From contig JAZJZX010000012.1 of NCBI GenBank assembly GCA_040389445.1, forward strand, positions 62,001 to 126,000: a stretch of DNA of 64,000 bases, read 5' to 3'. How positions within the stretch are numbered: position 1 is the first letter of the stretch; each line of letters opens with the position of its first letter. This document shows positions 7,994-16,495 of the stretch, one piece after another. Both the position numbers and the translations under genes were made by a program. Under the pieces are notes generated by a model that saw only the letters and a program-made list of their open reading frames with translations, did no database searches and was not told where the DNA came from. This DNA comes from UBA5189 sp040389445 (lineage in GTDB: Bacteria > Chloroflexota > Limnocylindria > Limnocylindrales > CSP1-4).

Positions 7994-9493
7994 ATGGCCG
8001 AGGACCCGCCGATACCCTTCCGGGACCCTCCCATGACGCCCAGACCAAACGCCGCAACTGAACGGACCGCAGCCGTGATCCTGGCGGCCGGGCTCGGAAC
8101 CCGAATGCAGTCGAGGCTCCCGAAGGTCCTGCATCCGCTGTGCGGGCGACCGATGCTCGCCTACGTGATCGAGGCGTGGATGACGATGGAGGAGCCCGGG
8201 ACGGCCGGGCCACCGATCGTCGTCTACTCACCGGCAACCACTGCGCTCCGGGAGGCAGGCCTGCCGGGCGATCCGGTCTTCGCCCTGCAGGACGAACCGC
8301 GAGGCACGGCCGACGCCGTTCGGGCGGCCCTCCAGGCCCTGCCCGCCGACGTGGTGGAGGTCCTGGTGCTGTCCGGCGACGTGCCGCTGGTCATGGGCCC
8401 GCACCTGCAGGCCGTCCTGGAACAGCGCCGCATGGACGACGCTGCCATCGCGCTCGCGAGCGTCTTTGCGGCCGTGCCCGGTACGCTGGGCCGGGTGGTT
8501 CGGAGCGAGTTCGGGAGCGTCGAACGGATCGCCGAGGCGCGCGACGCCACGGCCGAGGACCTGGACTCGAACGAGATCAATGCCGGCTGCTACGCCTTCG
8601 ATGCCGCCTGGCTTCGCCGTCGGATCGGGTCGGTGGAACCATCGGCCGCCACGGGTGAGCTGTATCTGACGGAGCTCGTGCGGCTGGCCCGCGAGGATGG
8701 CCGGATCGTGAGTGCCGTCGGCTTCGACGACGACGGTACGTTCGACGGCATCAACGATCGCGCCCAGCTTGCCCAGGCCGAGTGGGCGCTCCGGGTTCGC
8801 CTGAACGAGGCACACATGCGTGCCGGGGTGACCATGCGCGATCCCTCCACGGTGTACCTCGACTGGGACGTCCAGCTCGCGGCCGACGTCGTTCTCGAGC
8901 CCAACGTCATCATCGGCGGGCACAGCTCGATCGCCACCGGGAGCACCATCGGGCCGGGCGCCACGATCGTCGACTCCAGAATCGGGGCGGATTGCCGGAT
9001 CTGGGCGAGCGTCGTCGAGGACTCGACCGTCGAGGATGGCGCGACCATCGGGCCGTACAGTCACCTGCGGCCCGGCACGCACGTGGGTCGGGGTGCCGAA
9101 GTGGGCAACTTCGCCGAGCTGAAGAACACCCGTCTCGGTGCCGGGGTCAAGCAGCACCACGTCAGCTATCTCGGCGACGCCGAGCTCGGGGACCGGACCA
9201 ACGTGGGCGCCGGCACGATCACCGCCAACTGGGATGGTCGCGCCAAGAATCGCACGATCGTGGGCAAGGATGCATTCCTCGGGGTGGACACGATGCTCGT
9301 AGCCCCGGTCGAGATCGGCGACGGAGCGAAGACCGGCGCCGGCGCCGTCGTCACGAAGTCGGTCCCGGCAGGCAAGCTGGCGGTCGGCGTTCCGGCCCGA
9401 ATCCGCGAGCCACGGGTTCCGCCCGCGGCTGCCGTGCCCGAGGCTGGCGCGCCCGAGGCTGGCGCGCCCGGATCGGCGAGGGGCCGGCGCTGA
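7994..9493 (+). CDS. glmU: Bifunctional UDP-N-acetylglucosamine pyrophosphorylase / glucosamine-1-P acetyltransferase GlmU
   Basis: 499 residues. The N-terminal half is the nucleotidyltransferase (AAVILAAGLGTRMQS at about 26-40, then PKVLHPL and LSGDVPLV). The C-terminal half is a left-handed beta-helix acetyltransferase of hexapeptide repeats (NVIIGGHSSI, GATIGPYSHLRPGT, VGNFAELKNT, NVGAGTITANWDG). It makes UDP-GlcNAc for the cell wall. The C-terminus ends in an extra PEAGA repeat coded by a 15-bp duplication at 9437-9466. The ATG at 8033 is an alternative start. The stop overlaps the next ATG (TGATG). Confidence 0.95.
   Translation: MAEDPPIPFRDPPMTPRPNAATERTAAVILAAGLGTRMQSRLPKVLHPLCGRPMLAYVIEAWMTMEEPGTAGPPIVVYSPATTALREAGLPGDPVFALQDEPRGTADAVRAALQALPADVVEVLVLSGDVPLVMGPHLQAVLEQRRMDDAAIALASVFAAVPGTLGRVVRSEFGSVERIAEARDATAEDLDSNEINAGCYAFDAAWLRRRIGSVEPSAATGELYLTELVRLAREDGRIVSAVGFDDDGTFDGINDRAQLAQAEWALRVRLNEAHMRAGVTMRDPSTVYLDWDVQLAADVVLEPNVIIGGHSSIATGSTIGPGATIVDSRIGADCRIWASVVEDSTVEDGATIGPYSHLRPGTHVGRGAEVGNFAELKNTRLGAGVKQHHVSYLGDAELGDRTNVGAGTITANWDGRAKNRTIVGKDAFLGVDTMLVAPVEIGDGAKTGAGAVVTKSVPAGKLAVGVPARIREPRVPPAAAVPEAGAPEAGAPGSARGRR
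9437..9466 (+). repeat. Two tandem 15-bp repeats in the glmU 3' end
   Basis: The unit CCCGAGGCTGGCGCG occurs twice back to back and keeps frame, giving a duplicated PEAGA segment in the disordered tail after the beta-helix. It is probably replication slippage and may vary between strains. Confidence 0.8.
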
Positions 9494-10830
9494 TGGGCAC
9501 AGCCGGCGACTTGCTGATCATCGTCATCCTCGTCCTCCTGAATGCCGTGTTCGTCGCCGCGGAGATCGCCCTCGTCACGATTCGACGGAGCCGCCTCGAG
9601 CAGCTGGTGGATGAGGGTCACCATGGGGCCGAGCGAGTCCGTCGGCTCGTCGCCCACCCGGGACGGTTCCTGGCCGTCATCCAGCTCGGGATCACGTTCG
9701 TCGGGTTCCTGGCCGCCGCCTTCGCGGGCGTGAGCCTGACCGTCCAGCTCGAAGCCTGGTTCCGGACCATCGCGCCGCTGGCGCCGTACGCCGGCGCGGT
9801 GGCGTTGCTCATCGTCACGGCACTGCTCAGCTTTTTCACGATCATCTTCGGGGAACTGGTCCCAAAGACGCTGGCCCTGGCATACACGGAACGGATCGCG
9901 CTCCTGCTCGCGGGGCCGGTGGACCTCCTGGGGCGCATCCTCGGGCCCATCGTCTGGGCGCTGACGAAGATCACGAGCGGGGTCAACCGGATTCTCGGGG
10001 TGCGCGACATCGACCCTGACGTGATCAGCACGGAGGAGCTCAAGCTCCTGGTCGAGCGCGGGGGCGAGCAGGGCGTCCTCGAAGCGGAAGAGGAACAGAT
10101 GATCAACGCGGTCATCGAACTCGGCGGCCGGCGCGTCCATGAGGTCATGGTGCCCCGGGTCTCGATCGTGGGGATCAGGGTCACGGCGTCGTTCGAAGAC
10201 GCCATCGACATCGTCGTCGAGGAAGGCCACTCGCGGATTCCAGCCTACGAGGAGTCGATCGACGAGGTCGTCGGCATCCTGTATGCCAAGGACCTGCTGC
10301 CGTACCTCAAGTCGGATGCCGCACCCCGGCCATCCCTGCGAACGCTGCTCCGCGCGCCGGTGCTCGTTCCCGAGTCGATGACCATCGATGACCTGCTCCA
10401 TGAACTGCAACGACGCAAGGTCCACATCGCGATCGTGCTCGACGAGTACGGCGGAACCGCCGGAATCGTCACCATCGAGGACCTCCTCGAGGAGATCGTG
10501 GGCGAGATCCAGGACGAGTACGACGTGGAGGAGCCGATGGTCGTGCGCCTGTCCGATGACGAGGCGCGAATCGACGGGCGAGCCGATGTCGACGAACTGC
10601 GCGAGTTGTTCGACATCCAGCTCGATCTCGAGGACGAGGAGGAGTACGACACCATCGGCGGGCTCCTGTATCACCGGATCAGCGGGGTGCCCTCACCGGG
10701 GGACAAGATCGAGGTCGATGGGCTGACCCTGACCGTGGAGACGACCGACGGCCGACGGGTCGGCAAGGTGCTCGTGGTCCGCCACGGTGCAAGCCGTCGC
10801 GACGGCGACCAGGGTGCCGGCGCCCTCTGA
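9493..10830 (+). CDS. CNNM/CorC/HlyC-type membrane protein with CBS pair
   Basis: 445 residues in the usual UPF0053 order: an N-terminal DUF21/CNNM membrane domain with about four hydrophobic segments (residues 5-27, 62-90, 100-125, 132-155), two CBS domains (about 210-330, including the DEYGGTAGIVTIEDLLEEIVGEI motif) and a C-terminal CorC_HlyC domain. The family is tied to Mg2+/Co2+ efflux or tolerance; the hemolysin name is historical. The ATG overlaps the glmU stop, and an inverted repeat follows the gene. Confidence 0.9.
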   Translation: MGTAGDLLIIVILVLLNAVFVAAEIALVTIRRSRLEQLVDEGHHGAERVRRLVAHPGRFLAVIQLGITFVGFLAAAFAGVSLTVQLEAWFRTIAPLAPYAGAVALLIVTALLSFFTIIFGELVPKTLALAYTERIALLLAGPVDLLGRILGPIVWALTKITSGVNRILGVRDIDPDVISTEELKLLVERGGEQGVLEAEEEQMINAVIELGGRRVHEVMVPRVSIVGIRVTASFEDAIDIVVEEGHSRIPAYEESIDEVVGILYAKDLLPYLKSDAAPRPSLRTLLRAPVLVPESMTIDDLLHELQRRKVHIAIVLDEYGGTAGIVTIEDLLEEIVGEIQDEYDVEEPMVVRLSDDEARIDGRADVDELRELFDIQLDLEDEEEYDTIGGLLYHRISGVPSPGDKIEVDGLTLTVETTDGRRVGKVLVVRHGASRRDGDQGAGAL

Positions 10831-10837
10831 GCATCCG

Positions 10838-10868
10838 CTCCTGCCCAACGCCCCGATTGGGCGCGGAG
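10838..10868. terminator. Hairpin between convergent genes, candidate bidirectional terminator
   Basis: GCCCAA (10843-10848) pairs with TTGGGC (10857-10862) around an 8-nt loop, and CTCC/GGAG extend the stem outside a small bulge. It lies in the 42-bp gap between two genes that face each other. There is no T-run, so Rho-independent action is not certain. Confidence 0.5.
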
Positions 10869-10872
10869 CACC

Positions 10873-11898
10873 CTAGGCGGCGATGACCCTGACGACGATC
10901 TCCTGGAGGCGCTCGCGCGCCTCGGGCAGGACGACGCCGGCAGCGTCGAGTTCCGCGAGCGCGCGGTCCCGATGGAGTCGTGCCTGCTGACGCGTGTATT
11001 CGTGGGCCCCCGACCGTTCGAGGATGGCGATGATCTCGGTCACCGTCGCATCCGACGGCGCGCGGTCGGCGTAGAGCTCCGTCAACCGAGTCCGGTCATC
11101 GGCCGCCGCCTGCTCGAAGGCGTAGATGACGGGCAGCGTCTTCTTGCGCCGTGCGACGTCGGTCGGCTCCTTGCCCGTTGCCTGCTCCTCGCCCCAGATG
11201 CCGAGGAGGTCGTCATTGATCTGGAAGGCCAGTCCGAGGTCCCATCCGAACGCGCGATAGTGGCCGATCACGTCCTCATCGTCGGTCGCGAGCAGCGCGC
11301 CGGCCTCGATCGACGCCGAAATCAGGGCCGCCGTCTTACGCCCGATCATGTCGAAGTAGAGCTCGACGGACATGACGTGGTCGGCTTCGCCCGTGGCGAT
11401 GTCGATGTACTGACCTTCACAGAGGGCCACGCATGTCTCGTCGTACAGGCGCATCAGACGCAGGACCTTGTGGTCGCTGAAGCCGAGGTCGGTGAGGCGG
11501 TGGAGGGCCACGCGGCTGAGGCTGAACAACATGTCGCCGGTGTTGATGGCCTGCGGGATGCCGTGCACGCTCCAGAGGGTCGGTCGGTGGCGACGTTCAC
11601 TGTCGCCATCTTCGATGTCGTCGTGCACGAGGCTGAAGTTGTGGCCGAGTTCGACGGCCGCTGCGCCGGGCAGGGCTCCCCGGTGGTCGCCGGTGATGGA
11701 GGCATAGGCCAGGAGGCCGAGGAGCGGTCGCATCCGCTTGCCGGACACGCCGGGGGCACCATCGAGGCCGAGGTGGTAGCGGCATTGTTCGTACACGCCG
11801 ACCGTGGACGGATCGCGATCCCGCACCAGGCGGAGGATCTCCTCCTCGGTGTCGGCGATCAGCTGGCCGAGATCGAGCTCGTGGGCGGCGGTCGACAT
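10873..11898 (-). CDS. Polyprenyl diphosphate synthase (GGPP-synthase type)
   Basis: 341 residues from the ATG at 11898. It is a trans-isoprenyl diphosphate synthase extending DMAPP/FPP with IPP. The first aspartate-rich motif DDIED is at 93-97 in LVHDDIEDGDSERRHRP; GKRMRP (IPP binding) is at 53-58; the second motif is DDLLG at 229-233 in QINDDLLGIWGEEQATGKEPTD. Only one residue separates the FARM region from the usual short-chain arrangement, so chain length cannot be assigned firmly. A TACACT -10 box lies 9 nt upstream of the start. The gene diverges from recO. Confidence 0.9.
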   Translation of the reverse strand: MSTAAHELDLGQLIADTEEEILRLVRDRDPSTVGVYEQCRYHLGLDGAPGVSGKRMRPLLGLLAYASITGDHRGALPGAAAVELGHNFSLVHDDIEDGDSERRHRPTLWSVHGIPQAINTGDMLFSLSRVALHRLTDLGFSDHKVLRLMRLYDETCVALCEGQYIDIATGEADHVMSVELYFDMIGRKTAALISASIEAGALLATDDEDVIGHYRAFGWDLGLAFQINDDLLGIWGEEQATGKEPTDVARRKKTLPVIYAFEQAAADDRTRLTELYADRAPSDATVTEIIAILERSGAHEYTRQQARLHRDRALAELDAAGVVLPEARERLQEIVVRVIAA

Positions 11899-11907
11899 CA
11901 GATCCGA

Positions 11908-11913
11908 AGTGTA
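11908..11913 (-). promoter_or_regulatory. -10 box for polyprenyl synthase, about 3-nt leader
   Basis: Read on the minus strand the box is TACACT, 9 nt before the ATG at 11898, predicting a leader of only about 3 nt. There is no clear Shine-Dalgarno. Confidence 0.4.
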
Positions 11914-12022
11914 GCCCGGCCGGTACAAACGTGCGCTGTGTGAGTAGCCTGTTGCCGAGCGCTGCCATGCCATGACCGCCGGCGGCCGGCGACCCTGACA
12001 ACAGGCAACCCTCGATGAGTGA

Positions 12023-12028
12023 TACCTT
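12023..12028 (+). promoter_or_regulatory. -10 box, predicted leaderless start of recO
   Basis: TACCTT is exactly 6 nt before the GTG at 12035, so the transcript should start on the initiation codon. This supports choosing GTG 12035 as the recO start. Confidence 0.5.
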
Positions 12029-12034
12029 CCGATC

Positions 12035-12826
12035 GTGCCGGCTCCTCGTCGTTACGCAACGGATGCGATCGTGCTGTCGCGCTTCGACTACGGCGAGGCG
12101 GACCGGATTCTCACGCTCCTGACGCCTGGTTCCGGCAAGATCAAGGCGATCGCCAAGGGCATCCGCCGCCAGACGTCGCGCATCGGCGGCAGCCTGGAGC
12201 CATTTGCCGAACTGCGGCTCGCGCTGGCCCACGGGCGCACCTTCGATGTTGTGACCCAGGTGGAGGTCATCCACCCGTGGCTCAACCTTCGGGACGATCT
12301 CGTTTCGTTCGGGACCGCGTCGTACATGGCCGAGATGGCCGAGCGGACGCAGGAGGAGCGACATGTTGCGGAATCGATCTACATCCTCCTGAAGCGCGGC
12401 TACGAGCTTCTCGATGGCGGCATGATCCCTGCGCGCGTAGCCCGCTGGTTCGAGGTGCGTCTGGCCGACGAGCTCGGCGTCCGCCCCGAAGTGGACCGGT
12501 GCGTGGAATGCGGACGGCTTCTGGACGCCGACGAGCACTATCGGTGGGTCCCGCCGCTCGGAGGCGTGCTCTGTCAGCGCTGCCCGGGTCCGCCCCACAA
12601 CGTGGCAGGGCTCACGCTCGACGCCCTCAAGCTGCTCAAGGCCTATCAGCGCATGGACGTCGAGGCACTCGCCGCGCTCAGGGTGCGCCCGGAGGTCGAG
12701 CTCGAGGTCGAGAGCGCGATGCGCTGGTTCCTCGCCTACACCCTCGATCGCCAGCCGCGGTCCCTTGCCTTCCTCGACGAGGTCAGGGCCGGCGAGCGGG
12801 CCGCGACATCGGTGACCGTACCCTGA
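12035..12826 (+). CDS. recO: DNA repair protein RecO
   Basis: 263 residues. RecO loads RecA on SSB-coated gaps in the RecFOR pathway. An N-terminal OB fold (TDAIVLSRFDYGEADRILTL) is followed by the helical domain and a zinc-ribbon with CVECGRLL and CQRC around residues 154-190. The length is normal for the family. The stop overlaps the next ATG (TGATG). Confidence 0.93.
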   Translation: MPAPRRYATDAIVLSRFDYGEADRILTLLTPGSGKIKAIAKGIRRQTSRIGGSLEPFAELRLALAHGRTFDVVTQVEVIHPWLNLRDDLVSFGTASYMAEMAERTQEERHVAESIYILLKRGYELLDGGMIPARVARWFEVRLADELGVRPEVDRCVECGRLLDADEHYRWVPPLGGVLCQRCPGPPHNVAGLTLDALKLLKAYQRMDVEALAALRVRPEVELEVESAMRWFLAYTLDRQPRSLAFLDEVRAGERAATSVTVP

Positions 12827-13257
12827 TGACCGTGATCATCGATCCGACGACCGAGAAGGGCGCCCACGCTCTCGAACGCCTCGCGTCGTCGTTCGCCGCG
12901 TGGTTGACGACGGTCACGCCCGACGGCCAGCCGCAGTCGATGCCGGTCTGGTTCCTGTGGACGGGGAGCGAGATCCTCGTCTACGGCGACCGTCGGGCGC
13001 GCCGGAACCGCAATCTCGAGGCCAATCCGAAGGTCTCGTTCCACCTGCCGGACGAGGGCCGCGGTGGCGACGTCGTGACGTTCGAGGGCACGGTGCGGAT
13101 CGATCCGACGTATCCGGCGGCCGGCGACAACCCCGCCTATCTTGCGAAATACCAAGCCCCGATCGACGCCGACCTCGGCGGGCCGGCAAAGTTCTCCGAG
13201 GTCTACTCGATGCCCATCCTCATCACGCCGACCCGGATGGTCGTCTTCCGGGGCTGA
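12826..13257 (+). CDS. PPOX-class F420-dependent oxidoreductase, Rv3369-type
   Basis: 143 residues with the split-barrel flavin/deazaflavin fold. The run AWLTTVTPDGQPQSMPVWFLW and the segment GDRRARRNRNLEANPKVSFH match the Rv3369-like PPOX group, which in mycobacteria binds F420 or related cofactors. The substrate is unknown. It is translationally coupled to recO. It is one of three candidate F420 enzymes in the window, so the organism probably makes F420. Confidence 0.8.
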   Translation: MTVIIDPTTEKGAHALERLASSFAAWLTTVTPDGQPQSMPVWFLWTGSEILVYGDRRARRNRNLEANPKVSFHLPDEGRGGDVVTFEGTVRIDPTYPAAGDNPAYLAKYQAPIDADLGGPAKFSEVYSMPILITPTRMVVFRG

Positions 13258-13609
13258 TCAGTCCGTTTGGTCGGGATTGTGGTGACTTCACGCTCTCCCA
13301 ACGAGTGAAGGTGGAACAAGAATGAATGTGGCGTCCAAGGAACGAAGCAGCCATTCGAGGGCGAAATGCGTCACGCAGCTGCAATCATGGCCTCACGTCG
13401 AGTTCCTCGGCTCACTGGTGGGTTACAAACCCGACAAGCGCGACCGCACGCGGCTCCTACACTTTCACACAGTACGTTGCCGGCCAGCCCTTCCAGTCAC
13501 GGAGTGGATACGTTCAGGTAAACATCTTTGGCACGGGCTCGTGGTCGTGTAGCTCGTCATGAGGTTCCAGACCCGAGGTGATCGTTGACGGGCCAGAAGG
13601 AGATTTGAT
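13258..13609. other. 352-bp region without a convincing gene; possible remnant
   Basis: This stretch is less GC-rich than its surroundings. Two overlapping short frames (13322-13552, 76 aa; 13326-13562, 78 aa) have no clear start signal. The second reads like the end of a secreted beta-rich protein (GSYTFTQYVAGQPF, then VQVNIFGTGSWSC). It could be decayed or foreign DNA; I do not call a gene. Confidence 0.4.
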
Positions 13610-13828
13610 GTGGATTACATACTCCAATGGGCTCTGGGCCTGGCGATCTTTCTCGGGATTGTGTTCGGGTTGTTCTGGCTCATCGTGCGGGTAACCCGGG
13701 CTGTTGTCGGACCGACGCGGCGCCTCGAGCGCGACCTGGGCATCGAGGTACTCGAGGCCCGACATCGGCGCGGTGAGATCACCGATGAGGAATTGGTCGC
13801 GGGAAAACGCCTCCTCGGCTCGGGGTGA
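13610..13828 (+). CDS. Small membrane protein with SHOCT-like C-terminus
   Basis: 72 residues. One strong transmembrane segment (residues about 8-32) is followed by a charged linker and the tail EARHRRGEITDEELVAGKRLL, which matches the short SHOCT oligomerisation motif. The GTG start has a good Shine-Dalgarno (AAGGAG at 13597-13602, 7-nt spacing). The ATG at 13608 is out of frame. The function is unknown. Confidence 0.65.
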   Translation: MDYILQWALGLAIFLGIVFGLFWLIVRVTRAVVGPTRRLERDLGIEVLEARHRRGEITDEELVAGKRLLGSG

Positions 13829-13893
13829 GGCTGGGATAGGCCGCACAGGGCGCCCGAAACTGGGCAGCTCGGAAGTCGGTGCCCATCGTCTGC

Positions 13894-13899
13894 TAGCAT
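13894..13899 (+). promoter_or_regulatory. -10 box upstream of glyS
   Basis: TAGCAT predicts +1 near 13906. That is just downstream of an in-frame GTG at 13903, and it favours the later GTG at 13963, which has a Shine-Dalgarno. Confidence 0.4.
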
Positions 13900-13962
13900 C
13901 GAGTGACTGACCACACTCCCGCGACCGTCCCTGCCACGGCCGGCCGCCCCCAGGAGAACCTC

Positions 13963-15375
13963 GTGACCGACCTTCCCGTCTCCGACCCGAACGAGGTCAC
14001 GGCCGCGGTGCCGGACCTCGACACGATCGTCAGCCTGTCCAAACGGCGTGGCTTCGTGTTCCCCAGCTCGGAGATCTATGGCGGGATCAACGCCGTGTGG
14101 GACTACGGCCCGCTCGGGGTGGAGCTGAAGAACAACGTCAAGCGCGCCTGGTGGAAGGCGATGGTCCAGGAACGCAACGACATCGTCGGTCTCGACGCCG
14201 GGATCCTGATGCATCCCCGGGTCTGGGTCACGTCGGGCCACGTGGGCTCCTTCAGCGACCCGCTCGTGGAATGCGCGACCTGCCGGCGGCGCTACCGCCT
14301 CGACGAGCTCCCGGGAGCCGAGGCCCTGACCGTCACGGATCTCACGGACCCGACCGTCATCGACCGCTACAAGCTCGTCTGCCCGAATGACGGCGGGCCG
14401 CTCTCAGCCCCGCGTCGGTTCAACCTCATGTTCCAGACCTACATGGGGCCGGTCCAGGACGACGCGTCGGTCGTTTACTTCCGCCCCGAAACGGCGCAGG
14501 GGAGCTACGTCAACTTCAAGAACGTCCAGCAGAGCTCGCGCAAGAAGGTCCCGTTCGGGATCGCCCAGATCGGCAAGAGCTTCCGGAACGAGATCAGCCC
14601 CGGCAACTTCGTCTTCCGCATGCGCGAGTTCGAGCAGATGGAGATGCAGTACTTCGTCCGGCCGGGCGACGCCGCCACGGCCGCCTTCGAGGAGTGGCTC
14701 CCGAGCCGCAAGGCGTGGTACGAGCAGTACGGCGTGGCACCCGAACGGCTCCGCCTGCGCGAGCATGCCCCGGACGAGCTGGCCCACTACGCGAAGAAGG
14801 CCGTGGATGTCGAGTATCGCTTCCCGTTCGGCTGGAAGGAACTCGAGGGCGTCCACAACCGGGGCGACTTCGACCTGTCGCGACACGCCGAGGCCTCGGG
14901 CGAGAACCTCGAGTACTTCGACCCCGTGACCGAGGAGCACTTCATCCCGTGGGTCGTCGAAACGGCGGCCGGCGCCGACCGGGCGGCCTTCACGTTCCTG
15001 ATCGACGCCTACCGCGAGGAGGAGGTCCGCGGCGAGCGGCGCGTGTCGCTGGCGCTCCATCCCGACCTCGCGCCGTACAAGGTCGCGGTGCTGCCGCTCC
15101 TCAAGAAGCGGCCCGAGATCGTGGAGCTCTGCCACCGGATCCTGGTCGATCTGAAGCGGGACATGATGGCCGTCTACGACGACACCGCCGCGATCGGCAA
15201 GCTCTACCGGCGCCAGGACGAGATCGGGACGCCCTGGTGCGTGACCGTGGACGTGGACTCGCTCGAGGACCTGGCCGTCACGGTGCGTGATCGCGACACC
15301 ATGACCCAGGAGCGGATCCCGATCGAAGGCGTCAAACGCGCGATCCTGGATCGGATGGACGCCGCCCGGCAATAG
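13963..15375 (+). CDS. glyS: Glycyl-tRNA synthetase, single-chain (alpha2) type
   Basis: 470 residues; class II synthetase that charges tRNA-Gly. It starts with the family signature LDTIVSLSKRRGFVFPSSEIYGG, then FRPETAQG (motif 2 region), IGKSFRNEISP and FRMREFEQMEMQYF, and ends in an anticodon-binding domain (about 380-470). CATC and CPND hint at a small zinc site in the insertion. I chose GTG 13963 because AGGAG precedes it by 6 nt; the in-frame GTG at 13903 would add 20 residues but lies upstream of the predicted +1. Confidence 0.94.
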   Translation: MTDLPVSDPNEVTAAVPDLDTIVSLSKRRGFVFPSSEIYGGINAVWDYGPLGVELKNNVKRAWWKAMVQERNDIVGLDAGILMHPRVWVTSGHVGSFSDPLVECATCRRRYRLDELPGAEALTVTDLTDPTVIDRYKLVCPNDGGPLSAPRRFNLMFQTYMGPVQDDASVVYFRPETAQGSYVNFKNVQQSSRKKVPFGIAQIGKSFRNEISPGNFVFRMREFEQMEMQYFVRPGDAATAAFEEWLPSRKAWYEQYGVAPERLRLREHAPDELAHYAKKAVDVEYRFPFGWKELEGVHNRGDFDLSRHAEASGENLEYFDPVTEEHFIPWVVETAAGADRAAFTFLIDAYREEEVRGERRVSLALHPDLAPYKVAVLPLLKKRPEIVELCHRILVDLKRDMMAVYDDTAAIGKLYRRQDEIGTPWCVTVDVDSLEDLAVTVRDRDTMTQERIPIEGVKRAILDRMDAARQ

Positions 15376-15379
15376 TCAC

Positions 15380-15402
15380 GCGGCCGGATCGTGGCGGGCC
15401 GC
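15380..15402. terminator. Weak hairpin after glyS
   Basis: GCGGCC (15380-15385) can pair with GGCCGC (15397-15402) and is followed on the plus strand by TTCTCCTCC. It sits in the gap between glyS and the convergent reductase gene. Confidence 0.3.
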
Positions 15403-15442
15403 TTCTCCTCCGACCTCGACTGCCCGCCGCCGCCTCGGGCCG

Positions 15443-16252
15443 CTACTCCCCGCCGGTCCCGCCGCGCGGTTCCTTGCCCTTGGGCCAGTAGAGTTCAGTC
15501 TTGACCTGATCTTCGGGGAACCCGCGGCCAAGGAGCGTCTGCTCCGCCGACAGGATCATGTCGGGGTTGCCGCAGATATAGGCGATCGTGTTCCCGGGCC
15601 CCAGGCCGAGCTCGTCGCACACCGGCGCGACGATGGTTTCGACTCGTCCCCACCGGCCCGTCCAGCCCGCGTTCTCCGGTGCCGACCTGCGTGACACGGT
15701 CGGGACGTAGGTCACCGGATAGCCGCCGTCGACGGCCCAGCCCTCGACGAGCGCCCGGTACCCGAGTTCGTGCTGGTACGACACGCCGTTCAGGAACACG
15801 GCGCGCCGCGGCCTGCCCTCGCGCAGCAATCGCCGCATCATCGACACGAACGGCGCATTTCCGGTGCCGGACGAGATGAAGAGGTGCGTCCGGTCGTCAT
15901 CCGGGAGGAGCGTGAACTTGCCCTTGGGTCCGATCATCCGCATCCGATGGCCCAGCGGCAGGCGCCAGAGCAGGGGCGTGAACATTCCGCCGTTCACGAG
16001 ACGGATGTAGAGCTCGTAGCCCTGGGTGTCGGCGACTCCCGGATCAGAGGCCACCGAGTACGGGCGCTGGACAAGCCGGCCGTCGGCCATGACCCCGATG
16101 GTCATGTACTGGCCGGACTCGAACGGCACACCGGGGCCGTCGAACTTCACGGTGATGTACGCGAGCGACTCCGTTTCGTCGGTGCGCGCGACCAGCGTCG
16201 CGTTATAGCGGTCGTCGTCGGGTGCGATCACCCGCAGATCAGGTCCGGTCAT
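15443..16252 (-). CDS. fpr: Ferredoxin--NADP+ reductase (Fpr type)
   Basis: 269 residues from the ATG at 16252, with AAGGAG 11 nt upstream. Two domains are visible: an FAD-binding barrel with RPYSVASDP (the RxYS FAD motif, about residue 70) and an NADP-binding domain with SSGTGNAPFVSMMRRLL and YICGNPDMI. It ends in a short charged tail (KGKEPRGGTGGE), whereas bacterial Fpr often ends near the isoalloxazine ring. It passes electrons between NADPH and ferredoxin or flavodoxin. Confidence 0.85.
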   Translation of the reverse strand: MTGPDLRVIAPDDDRYNATLVARTDETESLAYITVKFDGPGVPFESGQYMTIGVMADGRLVQRPYSVASDPGVADTQGYELYIRLVNGGMFTPLLWRLPLGHRMRMIGPKGKFTLLPDDDRTHLFISSGTGNAPFVSMMRRLLREGRPRRAVFLNGVSYQHELGYRALVEGWAVDGGYPVTYVPTVSRRSAPENAGWTGRWGRVETIVAPVCDELGLGPGNTIAYICGNPDMILSAEQTLLGRGFPEDQVKTELYWPKGKEPRGGTGGE

Positions 16253-16418
16253 GGGCCCTGCGGCTCCTTGGTACGTGGATGTTGCCTGCGATGGTACGCG
16301 GCGACTCAGGAGCGCGGACGGGCCGAACGGTCGGTGCGACCGGGCCGATTCGCCCGTCGCCAAACCGCAACCTCCTCGAAACGCAGGCGGTACGGGCAGG
16401 CGCAAACCGCTCCGAAGG

Positions 16419-16424
16419 TACAAT
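16419..16424 (+). promoter_or_regulatory. -10 box for ppdK
   Basis: TACAAT predicts +1 near 16431 and a leader of about 65 nt that carries AAGGAG before the ATG at 16496. This is a conventional leadered promoter, unlike many neighbours. Confidence 0.4.
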
Positions 16425-16495
16425 CCACGCGTACATCGAACGACCTCAGCGGCCGTGCCGGCCGCTCGTGTCCTGCCACAAGGAGTCCGCCCGAC

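Noticed and set aside
15770..16495. N-terminal extension of ppdK over the reductase gene
   Set aside because: Residues lack similarity to PPDK; the ATG at 16496 has a ribosome site and matches the family start.
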